DNA of 41,858 nucleotides, taken from an uncultured Scytonema sp. (GTDB lineage Bacteria; Cyanobacteriota; Cyanobacteriia; Cyanobacteriales; Nostocaceae). Positions 1 through 8,390 of the stretch are shown piece after piece. Numbering within the stretch: the first letter of the stretch is position 1; every line of letters starts with the position of its first letter. A model generated the notes under the pieces. That model did not search any database. It had not been told where the DNA came from and saw nothing but the letters and a program-made list of their open reading frames with translations. The position numbers and the translations under genes are program-made. The stretch is from the NCBI GenBank assembly GCA_937873135.1, contig CALMVQ010000298.1, positions 1-41,858 on the forward strand, in the 5' to 3' direction.

Positions 1-639
1 GCTCTCTATCTTACTACATTTGTAGTCTACTCAACTGAAAACCGCTGTAAAGGAGATAATCGACCTGTAGAACAAGTTTCTTGGTATGATGCGGTTGAGT
101 TTTGCGATCGCTTATCTACCAAGCACCCTAAAAGACAGTACCGCCTTCCCAGTGAGGCAGAATGGGAATATGCTTGCCGTGCTGGAACCACCACTCCATT
201 TCACTTTGGCGAAACAATTACGACAGATATAGCAAATTATTGTGGGGTAGACGAAAAAAGTGGGGACACTCTGTATAAAGGATCTTATGGTGCAGGTCCA
301 TTAGGAGAATACCGTCAGGAAACAACTCCTGTAGGTAGCTTTGAAGTAGCAAATGCTTTTGGGTTATACGATATGCACGGTCAGGTATGGGAATGGTGTG
401 CAGATCATTGGCATGATAATTATGAGGGAACACCTACAGACGGAAGAGCATGGCTATACGATAATGATAATGATAATCATAACCGGCTGCTGCGCGGTGG
501 TTCGTGGGGCAACGATCCTGACGTCTGTCGTTCTGCTTATCGCCTCAGGTTCGACCCCGACTACGGCGACGTCAACGTCGGTTTTCGCGTCGTCTGTGGT
601 GGTGCGGCGGCGAGGACTCTTTCGCCCTTGGCACTTTAG
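1..639 (+). CDS. DGR target protein, FGE-sulfatase / C-type-lectin-fold domain (5'-partial)
   Basis: The frame is open from the first base, so the N-terminus lies outside the window; 212 codons are visible. They read as the C-terminal part of a formylglycine-generating-enzyme (FGE-sulfatase) domain: [16 protein letters not shown], then [15 protein letters not shown], then [17 protein letters not shown], then RLLRGGSW and a final GFRVVCGG. Proteins with this fold are a known class of DGR targets, where the domain acts as a ligand-binding scaffold rather than an enzyme. The final codons carry the variable repeat (483-614), and the protein ends 8 codons after it. The avd and reverse transcriptase genes follow on the same strand. 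The ligand and any N-terminal domain (export signal, kinase, protease and so on) cannot be judged here. The first 12 or so visible residues fit the family less well than the rest. Confidence 0.9.
   Translation, partial: ALYLTTFVVYSTENRCKGDNRPVEQVSWYDAVEFCDRLSTKHPKRQYRLPSEAEWEYACRAGTTTPFHFGETITTDIANYCGVDEKSGDTLYKGSYGAGPLGEYRQETTPVGSFEVANAFGLYDMHGQVWEWCADHWHDNYEGTPTDGRAWLYDNDNDNHNRLLRGGSWGNDPDVCRSAYRLRFDPDYGDVNVGFRVVCGGAAARTLSPLAL
483..614 (+). repeat. DGR variable repeat (VR)
   Basis: This 132-bp stretch aligns without gaps to 2240-2371. It differs at 13 positions (508, 509, 514, 522, 523, 524, 553, 562, 566, 568, 571, 572, 577), and the template base is A at every one. The first 25 bp and last 37 bp are identical. 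The GC-rich last segment (578-614) lies where the initiation-of-mutagenic-homing sequence is expected. It encodes the C-terminal end of the FGE-type target protein. Confidence 0.95.
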
Positions 640-799
640 CCCTCTGCTCTTTGCTCTTCTTTTTTTTGCTCTTTTTTAGCGTAGCGGAGCGGAGCGATCA
701 AATTATTTTTCAAGAATTGAGTTAATTATATATTTCCTATTTAGGATAGCATATATTTTATGTAAATCACATCAATAATTTTCTCAAAACAAAATTTTA

Positions 800-1138
800 A
801 TGGAAGAATTACCGATTATCCAAAAAACTTATGATTTGATTAAATGGTATGTTCCAATTCTGAATAGACTGCCAAAAGCTCATAGATTTGCTTTGGGCGA
901 CCGAATGATAAATGGATTGTACAATTTACTGGAAGGGTTACTTATTGCTCGTTATAACAAGGAAAAGTTAACTCAGTTAGAATCACTCAAGAGTCAATTA
1001 GATATTTTACGCTATCAAACTCGTCTTTTATTCGACTTTCAGTTAATGGCAGTGCATCGATATGAATACGCAGGCAAGTTAATCAATGAGATTGGTGGAG
1101 ATTTAGGCAGTTGGATTAAACAGCAAAGTAAATATTAA
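800..1138 (+). CDS. avd: DGR accessory variability determinant (Avd-like, four-helix bundle)
   Basis: A 112-residue, all-helical protein with the pattern of the Avd / 23S-rRNA-intervening-sequence-protein superfamily: an N-terminal helix ending in ILNRLPKAHRFALGDR, followed by NGLYNLLEGLLIARY and two more amphipathic helices. In studied DGRs, Avd forms a pentameric barrel that binds the reverse transcriptase and template RNA and is needed for mutagenic cDNA synthesis. Its position, 160 bp after the target gene and 25 bp before the RT gene on the same strand, fits that role. The ATG at 800 gives the usual family length. It looks intact. Confidence 0.88.
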   Translation: MEELPIIQKTYDLIKWYVPILNRLPKAHRFALGDRMINGLYNLLEGLLIARYNKEKLTQLESLKSQLDILRYQTRLLFDFQLMAVHRYEYAGKLINEIGGDLGSWIKQQSKY

Positions 1139-1163
1139 AAATTATTAAATTTTATAAAAAAAG

Positions 1164-2222
1164 ATGAAACGCTACGGCAATCTTTATTCGCAAATTATTG
1201 ACTTTGAAAATATATTAATAGCAGCTAGAAAAGCACAAAAGGGTAAACGATTTAGAGAAAACGTTTTAGCTTTCAACTATAACTTAGAAGCCGAACTAAC
1301 AAAATTACAAGAGGAGCTACTCAACCAGACTTATCAGCCTGGTAATTATAGAACCTTTTATATTAAAGAACCAAAAACTCGCATGATTTCAGCTTCCCCT
1401 TATCGAGATCGGGTAGTGCATCATGCTTTGTGTAATGTCATTGTTCCTCTCATTGAACCAATATTTATTGCTAATTCCTATGCTAATCGAGTAGGTTTTG
1501 GTACTCATCGAGCTTTATATCGCTTTATTCAATTTGCTCGTTCTAGTCGTTACGTTCTACAGTGTGACATTCAAAAATATTTTCCTAGCATAGACCATGA
1601 GATTTTGAAAACCCTCCTACGCAGAAAAGTTAAATGTCCCGACACCCTCTGGCTAATTGATACCATTATTGACAATAGCAACGAACAATTATCAGTAGTG
1701 GAATATTTCACTGGAGATGATTTATTAACACCACTGCAAAGACGGCGAGGTTTACCAGTCGGAAATCTCACCAGTCAGTTCTTTGCGAATGTTTATCTAA
1801 ATAATTTTGACCATTTTGTTAAAGAAAAAATCAAAGTTCAAAAGTATCTACGTTATGTCGATGATTTTGCCTTCTTTTCAGATGATTGGGAATTTTTAGC
1901 TGAGACACGATTAGCTGTTGAAGAATATCTTGCTAAATTAAGACTCAAAATTCATCCCGTGAAGAGCCAATTATTTGAAACAAAGCACGGTGCTAATTTT
2001 GTGGGCTTTCGCATCTTACCAGACTGCATCCGTGTACGCACAGAAAATTTGCGCAGGGCAAGACGCAGACTGAGGAAGATGCAGAGTGACCATGTTCATG
2101 GTAAAGTTAGCTTGGATAAAGTATCCCAATCAATTGAGAGTTGGTTTGCTCATTTAGAGCATGGGGATACTTGGCAGTTACGCCAACAGATATTTGCTTC
2201 TCTCGTCTGGACGAGAGGGTAA
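1164..2222 (+). CDS. DGR reverse transcriptase
   Basis: 352 residues, the usual size for a DGR RT with no extra C-terminal domain. The fingers begin near residue 64 (FYIKEPKTR, then [12 protein letters not shown]). The palm has catalytic Asp135 in [14 protein letters not shown]. Motif 4 reads [11 protein letters not shown], with Ser204-Gln205 in the GxxxSQ form typical of DGR RTs, where group II intron and retron RTs usually have QGxxxSP. The active site is YVDD at 231-234, and a C-terminal thumb contains ANFVGFRI. All catalytic residues are present and the frame is uninterrupted, so the enzyme is predicted active. It is expected to reverse-transcribe the TR RNA with adenine-specific errors that are then installed in the VR. 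The TR begins 18 bp after its stop codon. Confidence 0.95.
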   Translation: MKRYGNLYSQIIDFENILIAARKAQKGKRFRENVLAFNYNLEAELTKLQEELLNQTYQPGNYRTFYIKEPKTRMISASPYRDRVVHHALCNVIVPLIEPIFIANSYANRVGFGTHRALYRFIQFARSSRYVLQCDIQKYFPSIDHEILKTLLRRKVKCPDTLWLIDTIIDNSNEQLSVVEYFTGDDLLTPLQRRRGLPVGNLTSQFFANVYLNNFDHFVKEKIKVQKYLRYVDDFAFFSDDWEFLAETRLAVEEYLAKLRLKIHPVKSQLFETKHGANFVGFRILPDCIRVRTENLRRARRRLRKMQSDHVHGKVSLDKVSQSIESWFAHLEHGDTWQLRQQIFASLVWTRG

Positions 2223-2239
2223 AGAAGGGACAGGCAACT

Positions 2240-2371
2240 CCGGCTGCTGCGCGGTGGTTCGTGGAACAACAATCCTGAAAACTGTCGTTCTGCTTATCGC
2301 CTCAGGTTCAACCCCGACAACGACAACAACAACATCGGTTTTCGCGTCGTCTGTGGTGGTGCGGCGGCGAG
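2240..2371 (+). repeat. DGR template repeat (TR)
   Basis: The 132-bp invariant donor for the VR at 483-614. It contains 26 adenines, 13 of which are substituted in the VR; no C, G or T position differs. Adenines are concentrated in AAC codons (in VR register: NNNPENC and NPDNDNNNI), the typical design giving access to many residues without stop codons. It starts directly downstream of the RT stop codon and is not itself part of a credible gene, although open frames pass through it. Confidence 0.95.
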
Positions 2372-2866
2372 CGCTCTTCTGTGCCAGAGTCGGCGTATGG
2401 GAATGCGTCGAGCGTGCCGAAGAAGAGTCCAGACTTGTTCCTGTGATCCTGGTGACAGTATCCGAAAATCAAACTGAGTTGGGTAGCCTGGTAGGTGTAA
2501 AAGCCGAACGTTTACCTAAAAGAAAATGGGAAGTTGAAAGCCACCAAGCATGTACTACGACATAGTGGTACATGCGTCTTTCAAGTGGTGGATGAAAACG
2601 ACACAAGCGCGAAGCGAGCCTACTGTGAAGATTCTGTCCGGCAGACTTCGCAGTTTTAACTGCCTGTGTCGTTTTGTCTTTTGGGTTCTGGTAAGGTGTC
2701 TAGCAACTCTTCAATCACTCTGGTCATGGCTAAAAGGAGACAACACCGCTTTTACCCTTAAGGGTAAAAGCGGTGTGCCTGGGAACCTGTCAACTCAGCA
2801 ACTGAGCTTATGGGATATTAAGGGTGTCGCAAACTCTTAAGAATCCCCCTACTTCTAGTAGGGGGA
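2372..2866 (+). ncRNA. Probable structured 3' part of the DGR template RNA / non-coding spacer
   Basis: I see no convincing protein gene between the TR and the insertion sequence. The segment holds several hairpins. At 2548-2575 there is an 11-bp stem with one G-U pair and a 6-nt loop. At 2743-2776 there is a perfect 34-bp palindrome (centre CCCTTAAGGG). At 2845-2865 there is an 8-bp C/G-rich stem with a 5-nt loop and no T-run. DGR template RNAs extend beyond the TR and need flanking structure for priming and RT binding, so part of this is probably that RNA. Its true 3' end cannot be set from sequence alone. Confidence 0.45.
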
Positions 2867-2919
2867 GTGTCAACCAACTCTATTAACGGCATAATACAAT
2901 ACGGTTCATAGTTTTTTAA

Positions 2920-5436
2920 CCTACCTTCCGCACCCTAACTGTCACACATCAACAAAAGTCGCGTGAGTAGTACATAAAAACTAAGATAGAAGTAAGAGAA
3001 AGTAGGGTTAATGAAAAAAACTGGCATAAAGCCGGGAATGGTCAGAGAAAATGAAGTTTTGTAATGAGGGTAGAAGAAAGATAAAACTTCAGAGTCAAAA
3101 AAATTAATTGATAACTCACGGTTCGCCCATTTTATTTTGAGTTAGGAAAAAGCCGAACGATTTCATCAGGGTTTTCGACTTCGCAAAAAACGCGACATTC
3201 TCACGAAGGTGAAGCGATGCTCACTCATGAGCCGCCCAAAGGGCGATCGCCAGTGCCATTCGGATTTAAGACGCTTGGTGCTGATTTGACGAAAATGGGC
3301 TCAAGTAGCTTAAACCCTTATGAAATATAGATTGACCGATTTTTTGGCAATTTGTTTAACTCTGAAAAAAATAAGCGAACCCGGAGTAATAACAAAAACA
3401 GAAATGATTTAATAACAACAGAAGTTGTGGAGGATTCTGTTGTGAAATTGAAAGCCCAAGAAATGGAAATTCAGAACATAGACCATCTAGGGATAGTAGC
3501 AGGAATAATAGATGCGATAGGATTAGTAGAAATAATAAATGAATTAATAGGTGAAGAGAAAGGAGAAAAAATCAGTCCAGGTCATGTAGTTAAAGCCATG
3601 ATATTGAACGGGTTAGGATTTGTATCCAAACCTTTATATATGTTTCCCCAATATTTTGAAACAATAGCCTGTGAACATTTAATAGGACAAGGAGTAAAAC
3701 CAGAATATCTAAACGACGATAAACTGGGGAGAGTCATGGATAAACTATTTATAAAAGGACTGGATACAATATTTTTTATCATTGCTTTAAAAGCAGCTAA
3801 AAAGTTTAATGTATCACTGTCAACATCACATCTAGATTCATCATCAATGCACGTGCATGGGGAATACAATACCAGCTTACCAGAAGTAATATTTGAAAAT
3901 CAACAATTAGGAAATACCCAAGACATAGAAGATTTAACAGTAAAATCACCAAAAGAAATTACCATAACTTACGGTTATTCAAGAGATCATAGACCAGACT
4001 TAAAACAATTTATCATAGAACTAATATGTTCAGGAGATGGGGACATACCAATATTTTTGAAACTAGCATCAGGAAACCAATCAGACTCATCATGCTTTGG
4101 AAAAATAGCAGTTGAGTATCAAGAACAATTAGAAGTTAACAGTCTCATAGTTGCAGACTGCGCTTTATATACAGAATCAAATCTGAAATTGATGTCAGAA
4201 TTACGCTGGTTATGTCGAGTGCCATTAAGTATTAACATCGCACAATCACTAATATCAACATTACCAGAATTGGAATTTATCGATAATAATTTGCTCGGAT
4301 ATAAACTTGCTTCAAAAACAGTCACTTATGGAGAAATAGAACAAAGATGGTTGGTAGTACAAAGCCAAGATAGAAGAGAATCAGATCTGCGTAAACTCTC
4401 ACAAAAAATTAATAAGGCAGAGTCAAAAGCTATTCAGGAATTGAAAAAGTTATCACAAGATAAATTTGCACCTTGTTGCTGATGCAATCAAGGCATTATC
4501 AAAACTATCAAAACAATTTAAGTATCACCAAATTCAAGAAAGTAAAGTTACTGAAATCACATCTAACAAAAAAGATAATTCAGCAGGAATATCTTACCAA
4601 ATTTCAGCTACAGTATCTAAGAATGAAAGTAAAATTAATACAGAAATTCTGAGTGCAGGGCGTTTCATTCTTGCCACAAATCTTTTAGACTCAAATGAAC
4701 TCAGTGACGACTCAATACTGAGTGAATATAAAGCCCAGCAGTCCTGTGAGAGGGGATTTGGTTTTCTTAAAGATCCATTATTTTTTGCTGATAGTATTTT
4801 CCTCAAAAGCCCTGAAAGAATTCAATCTCTAGGAATGATCATGGGTTTATGTCTGCTGGTTTATACATTAGCTCAACGTCAAGTAAGAGCCGCTTTGTCT
4901 GAGTCGAAATCAACGATTAAAAATCAGTTGGGTAAAGCAACCGATCGCCCTACTTTGCGTTGGATATTTCAACGCTTTCAGTGTATTCATTTAGTTAAAT
5001 TTAACAACGAAAAATACGTCTCTAATTGGACTAATGATAGGAGTTTCATCCTAAATCTCTTACCAGATGATTGTCTCCCTTATTATCAATTAATCACGTA
5101 ATTATTATCTCTATTAATTTAATATAGACGTTACCTGAAGCTCATCGTTTTGATTCATAGCTCTAATTTACTATGTCAAAAATCTAGTTCGGTCACTTCA
5201 ATTCATTATTCTAATTTATGATTTCAGTGTTTAACATCTTCTTTTATTTATCTCATCCGAATCTATCTGCCATCAGTTCTTATTGCTCCTTATTGACACT
5301 CTTGTTTTGATGCCATTTTTGGTGATTGATGGCTGCTCAAATCTCTTTTTTGTCTAAATCTGTCTGTTTTTATTCTTACTTGCCTTTTTTCTCTCAGTAA
5401 TTTCCCTATCGTGACAGTTGGGGTGCGGAATGTGGG
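2920..5436 (+). mobile_element. Insertion sequence, IS1634-like (IS4 superfamily)
   Basis: Imperfect terminal inverted repeats enclose a transposase. The left end 2926-2945 matches the reverse complement of 5411-5430 at 19 of 20 bases (TTCCGCACCC then T or C, then AACTGTCAC). Weaker similarity extends outward to 2920 and 5436. The hexamer TTTTAA flanks both ends (2914-2919 and 5437-5442) and is a plausible target duplication, although it is low-complexity. At about 2.5 kb it is long for the family because of about 400 bp of non-coding DNA before the transposase and 310 bp after it. I saw no passenger gene in either part. Confidence 0.75.
3463..5101 (+). pseudogene. IS1634-type transposase (DUF4277 + DDE), frameshifted
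   Basis: The first part (3463 to a stop at 4480-4482) opens with the DUF4277-type segment MEIQNIDHLGIVAG and holds the first acidic site (SHLDSSSMHVHGEY) and the second (IVADCALYTESNL). The second part continues from about 4466 in another frame with VADAIKALSKLSKQF and the IS4-type YKAQQSCERGFGFLK signature, including the catalytic Glu, in which the usual Arg is Gln. Rejoining the two gives about 545 residues, the expected size. The break is consistent with one extra base near 4468-4472. No slippery heptamer is evident, so decay is likelier than programmed frameshifting. An in-frame TTG at 3352 would lengthen the N-terminus, but the ATG at 3463 matches where family similarity begins. Confidence 0.85.
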
Positions 5437-5497
5437 TTTTAAATACTCCCATCAGGAGTGTAAGATTACCAATCTTCTTTACTTCTTTCTTGGCGTC

Positions 5498-5565
5498 CTT
5501 GGCAACGGACACATTGCTCAACGGGGGGAACCCCCGCACGCAAGTGTCCTCGTCTTGGCGGTTCA
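5498..5565 (+). repeat. 68-bp inverted repeat, left copy
   Basis: This is an exact reverse complement of 7109-7176. The pair encloses the two Uma2-family genes. The repeat has a self-complementary core of G-run and C-run (CGGGGGGAACCCCCG). It lies 62 bp beyond the right end of the insertion sequence. Confidence 0.85.
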
Positions 5566-5645
5566 TTAAATTAGGTAATCTAAGAAAGCGGGTTCTCCTA
5601 CAGAGTACGGGCGGGAAGGGAGTAAATAGTGTTTTAGCTATTTCT

Positions 5646-6209
5646 CTAACTGCTCATTTTTAGCCAACCAAACACCTGAGCAACTGTTAACTCCAAGTCT
5701 ATCCCGGCTAACACTGGCAAACGCTCATCACCCTGCAAAAGTTCTGGTTGTTGATTTGGACGGAAGACCAAAATGGAACGATCTTCTGGATCTATCAACC
5801 AACCTAATTGACAACCATGATCTAAGCAATAGAGAATATTGCCTGTGACTCGATTTGAACTTTGTTCGGGGGAAAGAATTTCAATAGTCCAGTCTGGAGA
5901 AAGCAGAAAATCGTTGGGTGCTTCCCCGTCAGCAGCAAAGGGAATACGCGACCACTTGTAAACCGCTACATCAGGTACTATTGAGCGGATACCAAAACTA
6001 CAGCGCAGTTCTGGAAAGGCATAAGCAATATGAAGGCTTTCGGCAACATCATTGATACTGTTGCACAGCCTTAACTGTAAGCGGCTATGCTTCCCTTTTG
6101 GCATTGGCTTCTGAATAATCTCACCATTAATATAAACGCTTGCAGGCTTTGTTTCTGGGAGCTTGAGAAACTCCTCCAGGCTCAGGGATTGGGTAATTAC
6201 CGTGGACAT
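5646..6209 (-). CDS. Uma2 family endonuclease (DUF820)
   Basis: 187 residues, typical for the PD-(D/E)XK-like Uma2 family that is greatly expanded in cyanobacteria. Visible family features are an N-terminal SLEEFLKLPETKP, the INGEIIQKPMP strand, SIVPDVAVYKW with the conserved Asp, DWTIEILSPEQSSNRV with the conserved Glu, and a C-terminal GWLIDPEDRSILVFRP. The usual Lys after the SP segment is not obvious here (VTGNILYCLDHG). The role of these genes is largely unproven; nuclease activity is inferred from the fold. The next gene upstream is another Uma2 member 48 bp away on the same strand, and both lie within the 68-bp inverted repeats. Confidence 0.88.
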   Translation of the reverse strand: MSTVITQSLSLEEFLKLPETKPASVYINGEIIQKPMPKGKHSRLQLRLCNSINDVAESLHIAYAFPELRCSFGIRSIVPDVAVYKWSRIPFAADGEAPNDFLLSPDWTIEILSPEQSSNRVTGNILYCLDHGCQLGWLIDPEDRSILVFRPNQQPELLQGDERLPVLAGIDLELTVAQVFGWLKMSS

Positions 6210-6257
6210 GGCTCCTGAAGAAAAGCAAACGGGATATGTTTTTAGTCTAGCAGCACC

Positions 6258-6992
6258 CTACTCCGATAACTCACCAAACCTTTCCCGATAACGAGCCAGA
6301 ATTGTCTCCATTTCTACTAATCGTTGTTCGGCTTGTTGGCGTTGTTGTTGCTCCTGTTCAGCCCGTTCCTGCTGTTTGAGAGCTGCTTCTTCAGGTGTAG
6401 GTATCAATTCTCCATCAGGGCTGAAAAAGCGGAGCTTGGATTCATAAATGCCCAAATATAACTCTAACTGCTGACTCCACAACCAACCGTTCTCGTTTGA
6501 GTTTAGTTCTTGATAGCGACCGCTGAGCAACTCAAACCCTTTAAATTCTAATGTTTGTGGATCAAACCAAAAGTAATTTGGTGTCCGCCAGATGTCTTGA
6601 TAGATTTGCTTTTTCAAACCTCTGTCAGTGTCAGCTGTTTTGGGAGAGAGAATTTCGATAATTACATGAGGATATTTGCCATCTTCTTCCCAAACTATCC
6701 AGCTTTTGCGTGGTTTGCGTTCAGTATCTAACACAACAAAGAAATCAGGACCCCGGAATTGCTCAGATTTTCGTTGACGAGGACTGTAATAGATTGTCAA
6801 ATTGCCGCAGGCATAAAAGTCCTGACGCTCACGCCACAACCATTCCAAACACTGAATCAATAGCAGCATTTGCCGCAAATGTAGTTCTGTTTCCAAAGGC
6901 GGTTCATCACTCAGTAAATCACCAGGGGGAAATATAACATCTTCTGATATATCTTGTGAGTGAATTTCTAAATTTTGGGCAGAAGACATCAT
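6258..6992 (-). CDS. Uma2 family endonuclease (DUF820) with coiled-coil tail
   Basis: 244 residues. The core has GPDFFVVLDTE with the conserved Asp, HVIIEILSPKTADTDRG with the Glu, and LKKQIYQ supplying a Lys at the usual place, followed by FWFDPQTLEFKGF. From about residue 195 there is a long Gln/Glu/Arg-rich segment (EEAALKQQERAEQEQQQR and onward), predicted to be a coiled coil, which is common at the end of cyanobacterial Uma2 proteins. It starts MMSS, so the second Met is an equally good start. It is probably co-transcribed with the shorter Uma2 gene 48 bp downstream. Function beyond the nuclease-like fold is unknown. Confidence 0.88.
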   Translation of the reverse strand: MMSSAQNLEIHSQDISEDVIFPPGDLLSDEPPLETELHLRQMLLLIQCLEWLWRERQDFYACGNLTIYYSPRQRKSEQFRGPDFFVVLDTERKPRKSWIVWEEDGKYPHVIIEILSPKTADTDRGLKKQIYQDIWRTPNYFWFDPQTLEFKGFELLSGRYQELNSNENGWLWSQQLELYLGIYESKLRFFSPDGELIPTPEEAALKQQERAEQEQQQRQQAEQRLVEMETILARYRERFGELSE

Positions 6993-7108
6993 ATTTTACT
7001 ATCAGCAGTTTGGATAAGATAAATCTACTTTAGCGAAATTAACTATCCTTCAGTTTTCAGATAAATCTATATTCTAAATTGGGCGTTGCGTAAAACAGAG
7101 ATGAAAAT

Positions 7109-7176
7109 TGAACCGCCAAGACGAGGACACTTGCGTGCGGGGGTTCCCCCCGTTGAGCAATGTGTCCGTTGCCAAG
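7109..7176 (-). repeat. 68-bp inverted repeat, right copy
   Basis: Exact inverted copy of 5498-5565. Flanking sequences outside the 68 bp do not match, so the boundary of the repeat is sharp. Confidence 0.85.
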
Positions 7177-7629
7177 AACGCTCCTGTATTAAGTTTTTCG
7201 ATTGATAGAGAAAATAAAATCATCCCGCACTCTATGCAACGCCCTAAATCGATAGTGACTGTATAGGTACAGACTGAAGACAGCCGTAAGGGTTTCAACG
7301 AGTATTTATATAAAAATTGGAATAACCACGGCGAAGGCACTGGCGAAGCGACGTGGTTAAGGCACTCTTGGGCATTGGTGACAGATTAAGATGAAATCAG
7401 TTTTGTCAATAGTAATAGTGCTGTTAACTAAAGCGGTGCTTTCCTATCTAACTGAAGATTATACGGACGATTGAAGGTGAGAATAAGTGGCGTTTTTTCG
7501 ATGAAGCGATACGGTTGCGCGCTGCTGGCTTTGGCATCGCTAGCTCAAAAATTGTATTTTTAACCCCCGTTTTTGACAAATTTTTAAGCACTATTACTTA
7601 TTGACAAATTCTTTCTAATCCTAATCTAT
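7177..7629. other. Intergenic region with a possible gene remnant
   Basis: No confident gene. A 50-codon frame without an ATG (7452-7604, plus strand) reads protein-like (RTIEGENKWRFFDEAIRL) and may be a decayed fragment, but I cannot assign a family. Confidence 0.4.
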
Positions 7630-8022
7630 TTAGTATTGTGATTGATCAAGGTCACGCGAACGGTTTTCAAACTCTTCGTCACGGCGATTGTCATATCCTT
7701 GACGGTTTTCAAACCCTTCGTCACGGCGATCGTCATACCCCTGACGGTTTTCAAACCCTTCGTCACGGCGATCATCATACCCCTGACGGTTTTCAAACCT
7801 TTCTCCAATACCTTCTATACCCCCATTAATTCTCTGATTGATTGCGTTATCAAGAGCTAAATCAACACCAGTTTCAATCATAGGCTCAATTGACTGACCA
7901 CCTGGAATATGCGAAGCAACGCCATCAATTACCCTATTAGCAATGTTGTTTGCTTCTGTATCAATCCCCGCATCAACACCAAACTCACCAATTCGTTCAA
8001 CATTATTTGGGTCTGACATCAC
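7630..8022 (-). CDS. Small hypothetical protein with C-terminal 14-residue repeats
   Basis: 130 residues, no recognised family. The N-terminal half is acidic and possibly amphipathic helical (NNIANRVIDGVASHIPGG, then ETGVDLALDNAINQR). The C-terminal half consists of about three copies of a 14-residue unit, GYDDRRDEGFENRQ, that is highly charged and glycine-containing and so probably disordered. It starts MMSD; either Met could be used. No signal peptide or membrane segment is seen. The repeat register (42 bp, a multiple of three) preserves the frame, which supports a real protein that can gain or lose units. Confidence 0.6.
   Translation of the reverse strand: MMSDPNNVERIGEFGVDAGIDTEANNIANRVIDGVASHIPGGQSIEPMIETGVDLALDNAINQRINGGIEGIGERFENRQGYDDRRDEGFENRQGYDDRRDEGFENRQGYDNRRDEEFENRSRDLDQSQY
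7661..7800 (-). repeat. 42-bp tandem repeats inside a coding region
   Basis: Three full units (7661-7702, 7703-7744, 7745-7786) and a partial fourth (about 7787-7800). Units differ by only a few bases and encode GYDDRRDEGFENRQ variants. There are no spacers, so this is not a CRISPR array. Confidence 0.9.
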
Positions 8023-8215
8023 AAATACCTCTATACAGTTTTGTATTTCTTTAAATTCATCACATTAAAACAGTAACCGATCTAAAATATCCTTCTATTC
8101 CCTCATAAGGTGTAAAATTACCTGTTGCTCTATATCCCTCTTAAGAAAGACATTTTATAACTTTTACAGAGCAAGGCTTTGACGATGGAATGAAGAAAAT
8201 TGTGTTTCTTTCATT

Positions 8216-8347
8216 GTAAGAATACATCCGCCAGAATCCAGGAGTCAGAATAGTTACTGAATCAGGAAGCAGCGTGAAATGAATATACTAATAATGATAT
8301 ATTCCTTATACATTCTGAATACTGACTCCTGTGTGCTGAATTCTTAC
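8216..8347 (+). repeat. About 132-bp dispersed repeat, copy 1
   Basis: It is a diverged inverted counterpart of 9095-9228. The outer 41 bases match at about 37, and the inner end (CTGAATTCTTAC) and several internal blocks also match. The two copies enclose the L,D-transpeptidase gene. Outside this repeat, the interval 8023-8390 shows no gene. Confidence 0.75.
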
Positions 8348-8390
8348 CTTTCATTTGCTGCAAGTGGCGTCAGCGGCTAGAGTATATCTT

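Noticed and set aside
353-679. Open frame through the VR in a different register
   Set aside because: The FGE-family match and the non-synonymous pattern are in the frame ending at 639; this one is a by-product of the low-stop TR/VR sequence.
2161-2840. Two overlapping open frames across the TR and downstream hairpins
   Set aside because: They overlap the RT end, run through the TR in a register other than that of the target gene and through palindromes, and resemble no protein; non-coding template RNA is the better reading.
4466-4482. Programmed ribosomal frameshift in the transposase
   Set aside because: No slippery run or downstream stem-loop is evident and the family is not known for it; a single-base insertion is simpler. 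Kept as something to test.
7661-7800. Tandem 42-bp repeats as a possible CRISPR array
   Set aside because: Units are directly adjacent without spacers and lie in frame within a protein gene.
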